Shown in pieces: positions 1 to 6,068 of a DNA stretch of 32,634 nucleotides; within the stretch, counting starts at the first letter, position 1; every line of letters begins with the position of its first letter. The stretch is from contig NZ_FUGE01000238.1 of the NCBI RefSeq assembly GCF_900162825.1, forward strand, positions 1-32,634. Reading direction: 5' to 3'. The notes under the pieces were generated by a model. It saw only the letters and a program-made list of their open reading frames with translations, ran no database searches and was not told the DNA's origin. Origin of the DNA: Psychrobacter piechaudii (GTDB lineage Bacteria > Pseudomonadota > Gammaproteobacteria > Pseudomonadales > Moraxellaceae). A program made the translations under genes and the position numbers.

Positions 1-85
1 AGTTCCACACGAAGTTTACTGAACCGCTTAGACGATTCAGCTCTTTTATGTGTTTGTCTTTAATGCGTAGCTTGAGTGTTTTCAT
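1..85 (-). CDS. tnpB: TnpB (IS200/IS605 OrfB), N-terminal part, cut by window edge
   Basis: Reading the minus strand from the ATG at 85 gives 28 codons beginning MKTLKLRIKDKH and ending with SVNFVWN, the usual start of TnpB/OrfB proteins of the IS200/IS605 superfamily (the N-terminal part that precedes the RuvC-like nuclease core). The frame stays open to base 1, so the rest of the gene lies outside the window. TnpB is an RNA-guided DNA nuclease ancestral to Cas12, associated with IS200/IS605 transposition. No tnpA (Y1 transposase) reading frame lies between this start and the element's presumed left end near 195, so this may be a tnpB-only (IS1341-type) copy. Only the N-terminus is visible, so catalytic residues cannot be checked. 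Confidence 0.8.
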   Translation of the reverse strand, partial: MKTLKLRIKDKHIKELNRLSGSVNFVWN

Positions 86-149
86 ATGCTTAGTATGGCG
101 AGGTTAATTTTAACTTACAACCCTTTAACGACTTCTTACGACAGTGTGT

Positions 150-194
150 GTCGCCTTATATCCACCCCCCTGAAGTGGGTGGTTTTACGGCGAC
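150..194. repeat. Composite left-end hairpin of the TnpB element
   Basis: Outer arms GTCGCC (150-155) and GGCGAC (189-194) pair perfectly. They enclose inner arms CCACCC (162-167) and GGGTGG (177-182), separated by a 9-base loop. A smaller hairpin, CGACA/TGTCG at 139-153, partly overlaps and is mutually exclusive with the outer arms. Subterminal hairpins of this kind are the TnpA recognition sites in this IS superfamily. Confidence 0.55.
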
Positions 195-201
195 TGGTGA
201 T

Positions 202-228
202 AAAAAGCCAGCTTGAAGCTGGCTTTTT
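202..228 (-). terminator. Intrinsic terminator (bidirectional), downstream of the BLUF gene
   Basis: AGCCAGCTT and AAGCTGGCT flank a very short loop, with an A-run before and a T-run after, so it can act on both strands. It lies about 120 bases beyond the minus-strand BLUF stop and would also shield that gene from tnpB-region transcription. Confidence 0.75.
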
Positions 229-348
229 TATATTTAATAGTCTTTAATTAATTTGTAGTCTTTAATTTGTGAGAGTTGTTTATGGTTAATAGGTTAAGGT
301 CAAAAAGCTTTAAAGTACTTTCTAGCTTTTTTAATAACCAAATCTTAA

Positions 349-999
349 TTAGATAACTGCATTATTGCGTAGGATAATTAGCAGTAAAATGACCACCATG
401 GCTAATAACACTCTGTGTAATAGAGTCGAGTCAAACAAGCTTGTTATAGTGCCATTAGAGTCTTGTACCACATTATAGCTGCCAGGCTGTGAGTCATAGC
501 TTTGATTAATATTATCAAAATTCTGCATGGTCTCTAGAAAATACTCCATGAACCATTCCGACCACTCTAAAGGCTTAAAGGGTATAAACTTTCGTAACTC
601 AGGAGACTTGGCTTGAAGAGAATCTTTAAGCCATAGCCTATCATCTAGGTTAAGACTACGCATACGCCAATCATCAAAACTATAGTGTTCAATAGGCTTA
701 AGCAACTTTACTTTAATTTTACTATGTCTGTCATCCTGGAAAATATTATCCATCAGTGGCAGTAGTGCTTGCTTAGTCCCTTCAAGACACTGTAAAAAAT
801 AGGTCTGGTTATTACAAAGCATCCCTTTGATATTGTTTTTTTGGTTATAGTCCTCTGCATGACTACGGATATGTTCGAACAGTGAGGGATCTAATTTACT
901 TTTTTTGCTAATATTGCTGACATAGACCAATCTAATTAAGGCCTCATCCTCGAAATCATCTAAGGCTTTTTTTAAGTGGTTATAACTTGAAATAATCAT
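349..999 (-). CDS. BLUF-domain blue-light sensor with C-terminal membrane anchor
   Basis: This 216-residue protein carries a BLUF (FAD-binding blue-light sensing) domain at about residues 20-115. The hallmark residues are visible: Tyr26 in RLVYVS, Asn52 and the NNIKGML stretch, Gln70 in FLQCLEG, and Trp111/Met113 in DDWRMR. The Tyr-Gln pair is the known photoactive hydrogen-bond switch of the family. There is no EAL, GGDEF or cyclase output domain. After a ~75-residue linker the protein ends in a hydrophobic stretch (about 193-210) followed by a short polar tail, so it is probably tail-anchored in the inner membrane. A GGAG motif 9 bases upstream supports the ATG at 999. It is transcribed alone, divergently from cca. 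Output partner unknown. Confidence 0.85.
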   Translation of the reverse strand: MIISSYNHLKKALDDFEDEALIRLVYVSNISKKSKLDPSLFEHIRSHAEDYNQKNNIKGMLCNNQTYFLQCLEGTKQALLPLMDNIFQDDRHSKIKVKLLKPIEHYSFDDWRMRSLNLDDRLWLKDSLQAKSPELRKFIPFKPLEWSEWFMEYFLETMQNFDNINQSYDSQPGSYNVVQDSNGTITSLFDSTLLHRVLLAMVVILLLIILRNNAVI

Positions 1000-1272
1000 T
1001 TGATAGAACTCCGCTATGACTCACTGACAAAAATTGTGACTGCTAGCTTGGCGATGGTAATTGAATTAATAATAGGCAGATAAATAACTTCGTTAGAAAC
1101 TATAGTAATGTAGTTAAATCACTTAAAAGCTTGATATTATAATCAATTGTAAAGATTTATATTTAAGAATTAATTGACTAATACGTTCATTTAAACACTG
1201 TAGGTTTACAATATCTCCTCTTTTAAATGTATTGAGCGCTTTATAATTACAAAAAACAGGGTAAAAAATTTT

Positions 1273-2520
1273 ATGCAAGTATATATTGTTGGTGGCGCAG
1301 TGCGCGATAAGCTGCTTAACCGAGCTTACACAGATAAAGACTTCGTGATGGTTGGGGCTACTCCTGAACAGATGTTACAAGCGGGCTTTATACAAGTGGG
1401 TGAAGATTTCCCAGTTTTTTTACATCCTAAGACCAAAGAAGAGTACGCTTTAGCCCGTACTGAACGTAAATCAGGTAAAGGCTATAAAGGCTTTGAGGTA
1501 TATGCCTCACCCGAAGTGACTATTGAAGAAGACTTATTGCGTCGTGATTTGACAATCAACGCTATGGCAATAGAAGTCAGAGGATTGATGGATGATACTC
1601 CAATCACTGGAGAAGTCATTGACCCTTATAATGGTCAACAAGACATCAAAGACAAAGTCTTGCGCCATGTCTCTGAAGCTTTTAGTGAAGACCCACTAAG
1701 GGTATTAAGAATTGCTCGTTTTTATGGTAGATTTTATGACCCTAATATTGAGCACAACTTTATTATTGCGCCTGAAACGATTGTCTTGATTGGGAACATA
1801 AATGACAGCAACGAGCTTAAACATTTAACCGCTGAGCGAGTGTGGCAGGAGACCAGCCGGGCTCTATTGCAAAAATCACCTCAAGCTTATATCGACTGTC
1901 TAATGAATGTAGGCTCCCTACCCTATGTCATGCCTAAATTGGCTCAGGCGTTGGCCATTGAGCCTCTTAAAGACTTGGTATTTAATGCTTTGCAGGTAGC
2001 AGGACAGCAGAACCTTACCTTAGCTCAACGCTGGACTATTTTAATGCTAGCCTTCTCAGCAGAGACTATGACACAACTGACAAATCCGGATGAGTTAACA
2101 CAGGATATTGATAGTATTAATAGTCTTGATACTAATACTAAAAACTTGGAAAGTTGCCAGTCTTGGCTTAACCAATCAAAAGCTTTGGCACAGTTATTAA
2201 AAGTACCAAAGAAAATTACCCAATTCACTCAGGCCTATATCACTTGTTTTCCATATTTAACTCACTACGCTCAGCTTAGCGCAGAGGATATTGCCAAGCT
2301 TATTACCATTACCAAAGCGGATAAAAGCGAGGTTGAATTTGGTGAGCTGTTACAGGTACATAAGCTGGTTGAGTTGAGCTATCAGCAGCTTCAATTTAGC
2401 AAGTATGTTCAAGCCTTTAAGGCCATCACTATTAATGAAGTAGATGACAGTTTGAAAGGTAGCGCCATTGGTGAGGCCATACATGAAGCTAGAGTGAAGG
2501 CGATTGCTCAACTAAAATAA
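1273..2520 (+). CDS. cca: CCA tRNA nucleotidyltransferase (class II), lacking the HD phosphohydrolase motif
   Basis: The 415-residue protein adds or repairs the 3'-terminal CCA of tRNAs using CTP and ATP. The nucleotidyltransferase head is clear: GGAVRD at residues 7-12, the metal-binding pair Asp21/Asp23 in TDKDFVM, the [14 protein letters not shown] loop, [10 protein letters not shown], the [12 protein letters not shown] motif and an ERVWQE segment. In E. coli Cca an HD domain with an HDLGKG motif follows. Here the corresponding region reads RWTILMLAF and no HD or HHGHG signature is present, although total length is similar (412 in E. coli). The transferase should work but the phosphatase/phosphodiesterase activities are probably missing. 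A weak AGGG site precedes the ATG. A tRNA gene lies 95 bases downstream on the same strand. Confidence 0.95.
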   Translation: MQVYIVGGAVRDKLLNRAYTDKDFVMVGATPEQMLQAGFIQVGEDFPVFLHPKTKEEYALARTERKSGKGYKGFEVYASPEVTIEEDLLRRDLTINAMAIEVRGLMDDTPITGEVIDPYNGQQDIKDKVLRHVSEAFSEDPLRVLRIARFYGRFYDPNIEHNFIIAPETIVLIGNINDSNELKHLTAERVWQETSRALLQKSPQAYIDCLMNVGSLPYVMPKLAQALAIEPLKDLVFNALQVAGQQNLTLAQRWTILMLAFSAETMTQLTNPDELTQDIDSINSLDTNTKNLESCQSWLNQSKALAQLLKVPKKITQFTQAYITCFPYLTHYAQLSAEDIAKLITITKADKSEVEFGELLQVHKLVELSYQQLQFSKYVQAFKAITINEVDDSLKGSAIGEAIHEARVKAIAQLK

Positions 2521-2549
2521 AAAAACTGCCATAAATTAGCGGGTTACGC

Positions 2550-2580
2550 TTGCAAATTTATAATTTTCAGGTAATATAAT
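2550..2580 (+). promoter_or_regulatory. Probable sigma-70 promoter of the tRNA gene
   Basis: TTGCAA at 2550-2555 and a perfect TATAAT at 2575-2580 (19-base spacer; an alternative TAATAT at 2572 gives 16) lie 36 bases before the tRNA 5' end. This would give a leader of about 30 bases. Confidence 0.5.
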
Positions 2581-2615
2581 GCGTCTAATAAAGCTGATTA
2601 AACAGCTTGTTATCA

Positions 2616-2692
2616 GGGCTCATAGCTCAGTTGGTTAGAGCAGAGGACTCATAATCCTTTGGTCGCTGGTTCGAGTCCAGCTGGGCCCACCA
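2616..2692 (+). tRNA. tRNA with CAU anticodon (tRNA-Ile2 favoured over elongator tRNA-Met)
   Basis: The 77-base gene folds into a complete cloverleaf: acceptor GGGCTCA pairs with TGGGCCC (one G-T), D arm AGCTCAGTTGGTTAGAGC, anticodon stem GAGGA/TCCTT with loop CTCATAA (anticodon CAT), T arm GCTGG-TTCGAGT-CCAGC, and an encoded ACCA end. The paired first acceptor base excludes initiator tRNA-fMet. The loop and the following TTGGTCGCTGGTTC resemble E. coli ileX, so an AUA-reading tRNA-Ile whose C34 is modified to lysidine is favoured. Elongator Met cannot be excluded by eye. Confidence 0.93.
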
Positions 2693-2703
2693 TATTTTAA
2701 TTC

Positions 2704-2737
2704 AAGGCTTACCGTCATATTCGGTAGGCCTTTTTTT
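2704..2737 (+). terminator. Intrinsic terminator of the tRNA transcript
   Basis: AAGGCTTACCG and CGGTAGGCCTT pair with one G-T around a 6-7 base loop and are followed by seven T, 11 bases beyond the tRNA CCA end. Confidence 0.85.
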
Positions 2738-2933
2738 ATGGACGTTTGAGGGGTTTAGTGAACACCCCAAACCATAGCAGGCATTATAGAATGTTGGTAT
2801 TATACCAATTCCACAAAATAATATACAATATAACCAACTCAACAACATAATAGAATCATATGCCGAAAAAGACCCCTAGAAATCATTTGACCCCTGCCGT
2901 CAAATCCGTACACTTAAACTTGGGAGATTTTAG

Positions 2934-3887
2934 TTACGCAGCCTGACGGTAGAAATCAACCCAAACCTGTCTTGGCGATCTCATACCTAAATCTTGCTGA
3001 ATCCTCGTTTGGTTGTAATCTAACTCAATATATTTGATGATACTGTTAATAGCCTCAAATCGAGTTCTATAATTATGATGATATACCAACTCATTCTTTA
3101 AGACGCCCCAGAAGCTCTCTATTGGCGCGTTATCATAACAGTTGCCATTAGCACTCATAGATCCTTTCAAACCGTGTTTACTGATGATTGTGCGATAATC
3201 ATCGCTACAGTACTGACTACCTCTATCTGAATGCACAATAAGACCTTGGCTAGGTCGTTTATCCTTGATTGCTTTATTTAAGGCTCTACAGACTAAATCT
3301 GCTTTCATGCGTTTATCGATAGCGTAGCCAACCAATTCTTTGGTATACAAGTCTTTAACACCTGCCAAATAAAGCCAACCCTCATCTGTCCAAATATAGG
3401 TTATATCACTGACCCATGCACAATTAGGACGATTGACGCCAAATTGTTGTTTAAGCAAATTAGGATAGATTCGCTTGTTATGGTCTGAGTCCGTTGTCAC
3501 TTTAAAGCGCTTATGACGTCTACATTTGATGTCATGTTCTTCCTTGATACTACGTACCATATACTTGCTGACATCGTGCCCTTGTTCACTTAAGTGTGCG
3601 TGTAGACGCTGATAACCATATCGCTCTTTAGTCTCACTGTGAGCAGCTTTAACAAGTAGCTCACAGTGATTACGATGTATTTGCTGAGTACTGATATCAC
3701 GCTTCGTCCAGTCATAGTAGCTTGATGGTTTGATATCAAGGATTTTACACATGCTGGTAATGCTAAATTCATATTTGTGATGGTCAATAAAGGCGTACCT
3801 TACTGACCGTTCCTTGCAAAGTACGCCGTGGCCCCACTCGAGCCTAGCTCTCGTCTTGCGTCGGGGCGAAGCAGTGCTTCGCTTCAT
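2934..3887 (-). CDS. IS3-family transposase OrfB (DDE integrase)
   Basis: The 317-residue frame has the IS3/retroviral-type integrase core. An HTH_21-like segment lies at about 65-125 (ERYGYQRLHAHL). The catalytic triad is recognisable as Asp in WVSDITYI, Asp in VHSDRGSQY and Glu in NAPIESFWGVLKNE, followed by the family tail YNQTRIQQDLGMRSP. The first ~24 residues (KRSTASPRRKTRARLEWGH) are arginine-rich and atypical. Typical family sequence resumes near GVLCKERSVRYAFI. The ATG overlaps the orfA stop by four bases (ATGA), suggesting termination-reinitiation instead of the usual -1 frameshift. All catalytic residues are present, so the protein may be functional. Confidence 0.93.
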   Translation of the reverse strand: MKRSTASPRRKTRARLEWGHGVLCKERSVRYAFIDHHKYEFSITSMCKILDIKPSSYYDWTKRDISTQQIHRNHCELLVKAAHSETKERYGYQRLHAHLSEQGHDVSKYMVRSIKEEHDIKCRRHKRFKVTTDSDHNKRIYPNLLKQQFGVNRPNCAWVSDITYIWTDEGWLYLAGVKDLYTKELVGYAIDKRMKADLVCRALNKAIKDKRPSQGLIVHSDRGSQYCSDDYRTIISKHGLKGSMSANGNCYDNAPIESFWGVLKNELVYHHNYRTRFEAINSIIKYIELDYNQTRIQQDLGMRSPRQVWVDFYRQAA

Positions 3888-3897
3888 CCCTCCTCAT
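3833..3897 (-). repeat. GC-rich structured stretch at the orfA/orfB junction of the IS3 element
   Basis: On the coding strand this ~65-base stretch contains a near-perfect hairpin GCGAAGCA-C-TGCTTCGC. A second foldback follows with GCCCC/GGGGC outer and CGAG/CTCG inner arms. It is richer in GC than the rest of the element. Before it the coding strand reads as OrfA ...EREIL, and after it the expected OrfA C-terminus resumes. It may be a small palindromic insertion or an unusual recoding signal. Confidence 0.45.
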
Positions 3898-4159
3898 TTA
3901 ATATTTCACGCTCTTCTTGTGCAATCTTTAACTCTCGCTTTAAACGCTTATTCTCTTCAATAACGGCCATTAATTCAGAATCAAACTGTTTAGTACCTTT
4001 GAGCTTACCTTGATTAGCTTTCCGTTGCCAATTAGCTAGCGTTTGCATTGGTAGCCCTAACTGCCTTGCTGTGGCACTGACATTGCCACCATTATTTTCT
4101 ATTGCTTTGACCGCTTCTGCTTTAAATTCTTCACTATATCTCTTAACTTTCTTAGTCAT
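3884..4159 (-). CDS. IS3-family transposase OrfA (HTH DNA-binding protein)
   Basis: The 91-residue protein begins MTKKVKRYSEEFKAEAVKAI, the classical IS3 OrfA start. It has a helix-turn-helix (about residues 10-50, NVSATARQLGLPMQTLANW) and a leucine-zipper-like coiled coil (ELMAVIEENKRLKRELKIAQEEREIL). Family members normally continue with a KKA-YFA segment and an A-rich slippery site. Here the protein ends early at ILNEEG and no A6G-type heptamer is present. The missing motif (A-T-A-Y-F-A-R-N-G-Q) can be read in this frame after a GC-rich stretch at about 3833-3897, so that stretch looks inserted. GGAGTTTACC precedes the ATG at 4159 as a ribosome-binding site. Confidence 0.9.
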   Translation of the reverse strand: MTKKVKRYSEEFKAEAVKAIENNGGNVSATARQLGLPMQTLANWQRKANQGKLKGTKQFDSELMAVIEENKRLKRELKIAQEEREILNEEG

Positions 4160-4212
4160 GGTAAACTCCTATTTGTCTTCTTTAGTTTACCAAGCTTTTG
4201 TCTACGGTTTTT

Positions 4213-4380
4213 TCAGCATACATCACTTGCCAAAATTTGAGCCATAGATATCCTGTTAGGCGTAGTCAAAATTACAGCACTGTTATAACCATACTTACTT
4301 AAAATACTTTTGATATCACCGTACTTACCACTACCGAAATACACGTTATGTGGTAGCGCTTCATATATAAAAGCGTCCAT
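4213..4380 (-). pseudogene. Maleylacetate reductase-like gene, N-terminal remnant truncated by the IS3 element
   Basis: Minus-strand translation from the ATG at 4380 (an in-frame ATG at 4392 lies too close to the AGAGGA site) gives MDAFIYEALPHNVYFGSGK, then KYGYNSAVILTTPNR and QILASDV. This is the N-terminus of maleylacetate reductases of the iron-containing alcohol dehydrogenase family, with the FG-G nucleotide-binding entry. After about 54 codons the frame runs into the IS end, which supplies the TGA. The full enzyme is about 350 residues, and the remaining ~300 are not found on the other side of the IS, so the gene is dead. Maleylacetate reductase acts in hydroxyquinol/resorcinol and chlorocatechol degradation, so the ancestral locus probably handled more than benzoate. 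A related iron alcohol dehydrogenase is the alternative. Confidence 0.7.
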
Positions 4381-4449
4381 AGTTATATCCATCCTCTAAC
4401 AGAGTAACTAATACATAAATAGCCTACTTCTTCATCTTGTACTTTTATA

Positions 4450-4465
4450 AGGTATTAATATACCT
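4450..4465. promoter_or_regulatory. Inverted repeat upstream of the maleylacetate reductase remnant
   Basis: AGGTAT-TAAT-ATACCT is a perfect 6-4-6 inverted repeat about 70 bases before the remnant's start. It has the same spacing as the ATACTA-TATT-TAGTAT repeat beside catB. It could be a leftover LysR-type operator; this is inference only. Confidence 0.3.
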
Positions 4466-4470
4466 CAGTT

Positions 4471-4504
4471 AAAATAAAAGTCTCACCTTTACGGTGAGAC
4501 CTTT
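4471..4504 (-). terminator. Intrinsic terminator after benK, end of the benzoate block
   Basis: GTCTCACC and GGTGAGAC (4480-4500) form an 8-bp stem with a 5-base loop. On the minus strand it is followed by TTTTATTTT. It lies 22-46 bases past the benK stop, so the maleylacetate reductase remnant was a separate transcript. Confidence 0.8.
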
Positions 4505-4525
4505 ATAGAGGCATACCTATTAACC

Positions 4526-5875
4526 TTAAGATGCTTCTATGGCTTCAATTACTTGCTTATTAGACTCGACTGCTGAATTTAGGTTAACCAACATAATAGA
4601 AACAGCAGCAATTACTCCAGGAACAGCGATTGCTAAGAAGTTCATTGCATGAGGTAATTCTAAGGTTAGTAAAGCACCCGTTAAAACAGGACCTACAATC
4701 GCACCTATACGCCCAATACCAGAAGCCCAGCCCATAGCCGTAGAACGAACTGTGGTTGGGTAGTACTGCGCCACAAATGTATACAATAAAATCTGCGAGC
4801 CAATAGTAGTAGCCCCTGCAATTGCAATCAGTGTATATAGCACAGCCTGAGGACTGTTATACCCTAATAAAATTAATGCAACAGCACCACAAGAAAACAT
4901 TATTGTTAATACAGGCTTAATATGGAAACGATCAGCTAAAGCACCACCACCAATAGCACCAATCATTCCACCAATATTCAAAGCAAATAAGAAGATCATA
5001 CTTGCTCCAAGCGAGTAACCTGCTTGAATCATAAGCTTTGGTAGCCAGCTAGCTAGCGCATATACCATTAGTAAGCACATAAAGAAGGCAACCCAAAACA
5101 TTACCGTACTAAATCCACGATTTCTTAGAAACAGAGCTCGAATAGGAGCATCATCCCCTTTAATAGGTTCATCTAAGGTTAAAGTACTAGTAGGTAAAAT
5201 TGAAGTATTAGGTGACAGCTTCTGTAATACTACTTTAGCCTCATCAGTACGACCTGCTTTAGTCAAAAACATTAATGACTCTGGTAACATAACCCATATA
5301 ATTGGTAGTAGTAGCATTGGTATCCCAGCGATATAAAACATGATCTCCCAACCATAATCTGCTACCAACCATGCTCCCAAAATAGCTGACATCATACCTC
5401 CAATTGCATAACCACTAAACATAATGGCTACCAACGTACTACGCATACGCTTGGGTGCATACTCAGAAGTAAGTGCAACACAAATCGGCATGACACCCCC
5501 TATTCCAAGACCAGCAACGAATCTTAATAAAGCAAATTGGGTAGGGCTATCTGCAAAAGCGCCCATGAAAGTAAAACCACTAAATAAAGAAACACAAATC
5601 ATAATCGTTTTCTTTCTGCCCAATTTGTCAGAAAGTGTGCCAAATATCATTGCACCGAACATCATGCCAAACAAAGCAGCACTTGCAAGCATTCCAGCTT
5701 GAATTGCTGTTAAAGACCACTCTTCCATTAATAACGGTAAAGCAACCCCATAAATAATCAGATCGTAACCGTCAAAGATAATAATTAATAAGCACCAAAA
5801 TAACACCTTAAAATGAAATGGTGTAAATTTAGCTTCGTCGACTATACGATTCACGTTGAGTGTTGAAGAGTCCAT
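4526..5875 (-). CDS. benK: Aromatic acid:H+ symporter, MFS (AAHS family), probable benzoate transporter
   Basis: A 449-residue, 12-helix major facilitator of the aromatic acid:H+ symporter family, which includes BenK and PcaK. The family signature is visible as FDGYDLIIYG (residues 34-43), and the MFS loop 2-3 motif as GTLSDKLGRKKT (79-90). It should take up benzoate or a related aromatic acid with protons across the inner membrane. The start is set at the ATG at 5875, preceded by a well-spaced GGAG. The open frame extends 10 codons further to a TTG with no ribosome-binding site. It is the last gene of the catabolic block, 193 bases after benE, and a terminator follows. Its position beside ben genes favours BenK over PcaK; exact substrate not provable from sequence. 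Confidence 0.85.
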   Translation of the reverse strand: MDSSTLNVNRIVDEAKFTPFHFKVLFWCLLIIIFDGYDLIIYGVALPLLMEEWSLTAIQAGMLASAALFGMMFGAMIFGTLSDKLGRKKTIMICVSLFSGFTFMGAFADSPTQFALLRFVAGLGIGGVMPICVALTSEYAPKRMRSTLVAIMFSGYAIGGMMSAILGAWLVADYGWEIMFYIAGIPMLLLPIIWVMLPESLMFLTKAGRTDEAKVVLQKLSPNTSILPTSTLTLDEPIKGDDAPIRALFLRNRGFSTVMFWVAFFMCLLMVYALASWLPKLMIQAGYSLGASMIFLFALNIGGMIGAIGGGALADRFHIKPVLTIMFSCGAVALILLGYNSPQAVLYTLIAIAGATTIGSQILLYTFVAQYYPTTVRSTAMGWASGIGRIGAIVGPVLTGALLTLELPHAMNFLAIAVPGVIAAVSIMLVNLNSAVESNKQVIEAIEAS

Positions 5876-5906
5876 TCTTAGCTCCAAATGATGATAATAT
5901 GCCAAA

Positions 5907-5937
5907 ATACTAAGCTTTTTATTTCAAAAATTAGTAT
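5907..5937 (-). promoter_or_regulatory. Stem-loop/inverted repeat in the benE-benK gap
   Basis: ATACTAA (5907-5913) and TTAGTAT (5931-5937) pair and enclose a second paired T5/A5 segment with a GC bulge. On the minus strand the hairpin ends in TTTT. The arms ATACTA/TAGTAT are those of the repeat at 17523-17538 beside catB. It may be a partial terminator that lowers benK expression, or a regulator-binding site. Confidence 0.4.
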
Positions 5938-6068
5938 CTAGCTCCTTTTTACCACTTACTATCTATAGAGTTAGCAAGTTGCAGATATACTTTCCATAAA
6001 CGTGATGTTCTCATGCTATATATAGGTAAGTAATTTTTAAAAACTGCTGGAGTGTTCAAAAAATTCAC

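Larger units (their letters stand above)
1..200 (-). mobile_element. IS200/IS605-family (TnpB) element, left end
   Basis: The tnpB start at 85 is preceded on its own strand by about 110 non-coding bases containing a composite hairpin at 150-194. This is the kind of subterminal secondary structure recognised at the left end of IS200/IS605 elements. The exact outer boundary is not determined. I place it near 195-200, just before an ordinary intrinsic terminator at 202-228 that belongs to host DNA. Confidence 0.6.
2895..4218 (-). mobile_element. IS3-family insertion sequence (orfA + orfB)
   Basis: Two adjoining minus-strand frames encode an IS3-family OrfA (HTH) and OrfB (DDE integrase). Imperfect terminal inverted repeats can be drawn: TGCCGTCAAATCCGTACAC from 2895 and, on the other strand from 4218, TGCTGAAAAAACCGTAGAC, matching at 14 of 19 positions. 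The repeats then continue with AAACTTGG / AAGCTTGG. Both begin with TG, as is usual for IS3. That gives 1324 bp, a normal IS3 length. The flanking trinucleotides differ (CCC left, TAC right), so no target duplication is visible. Sequence outside the right end encodes the start of a maleylacetate reductase-like protein and sequence outside the left end does not encode its remainder, which points to a deletion or rearrangement at the IS. Confidence 0.85.

Noticed and set aside
2616-2692. Initiator tRNA-fMet
   Set aside because: The first acceptor base pair is a normal G-C and the anticodon stem lacks the three consecutive G-C pairs of initiators.
2616-4218. Genomic island integrated at the tRNA gene
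   Set aside because: No integrase gene and no direct repeat of the tRNA 3' end were seen in the window; the IS3 element explains the junction better.
2895-4218. Target-site duplication flanking the IS3 element
   Set aside because: Bases flanking the proposed ends differ (CCC and TAC), and shifting the ends by a few bases does not produce a match.
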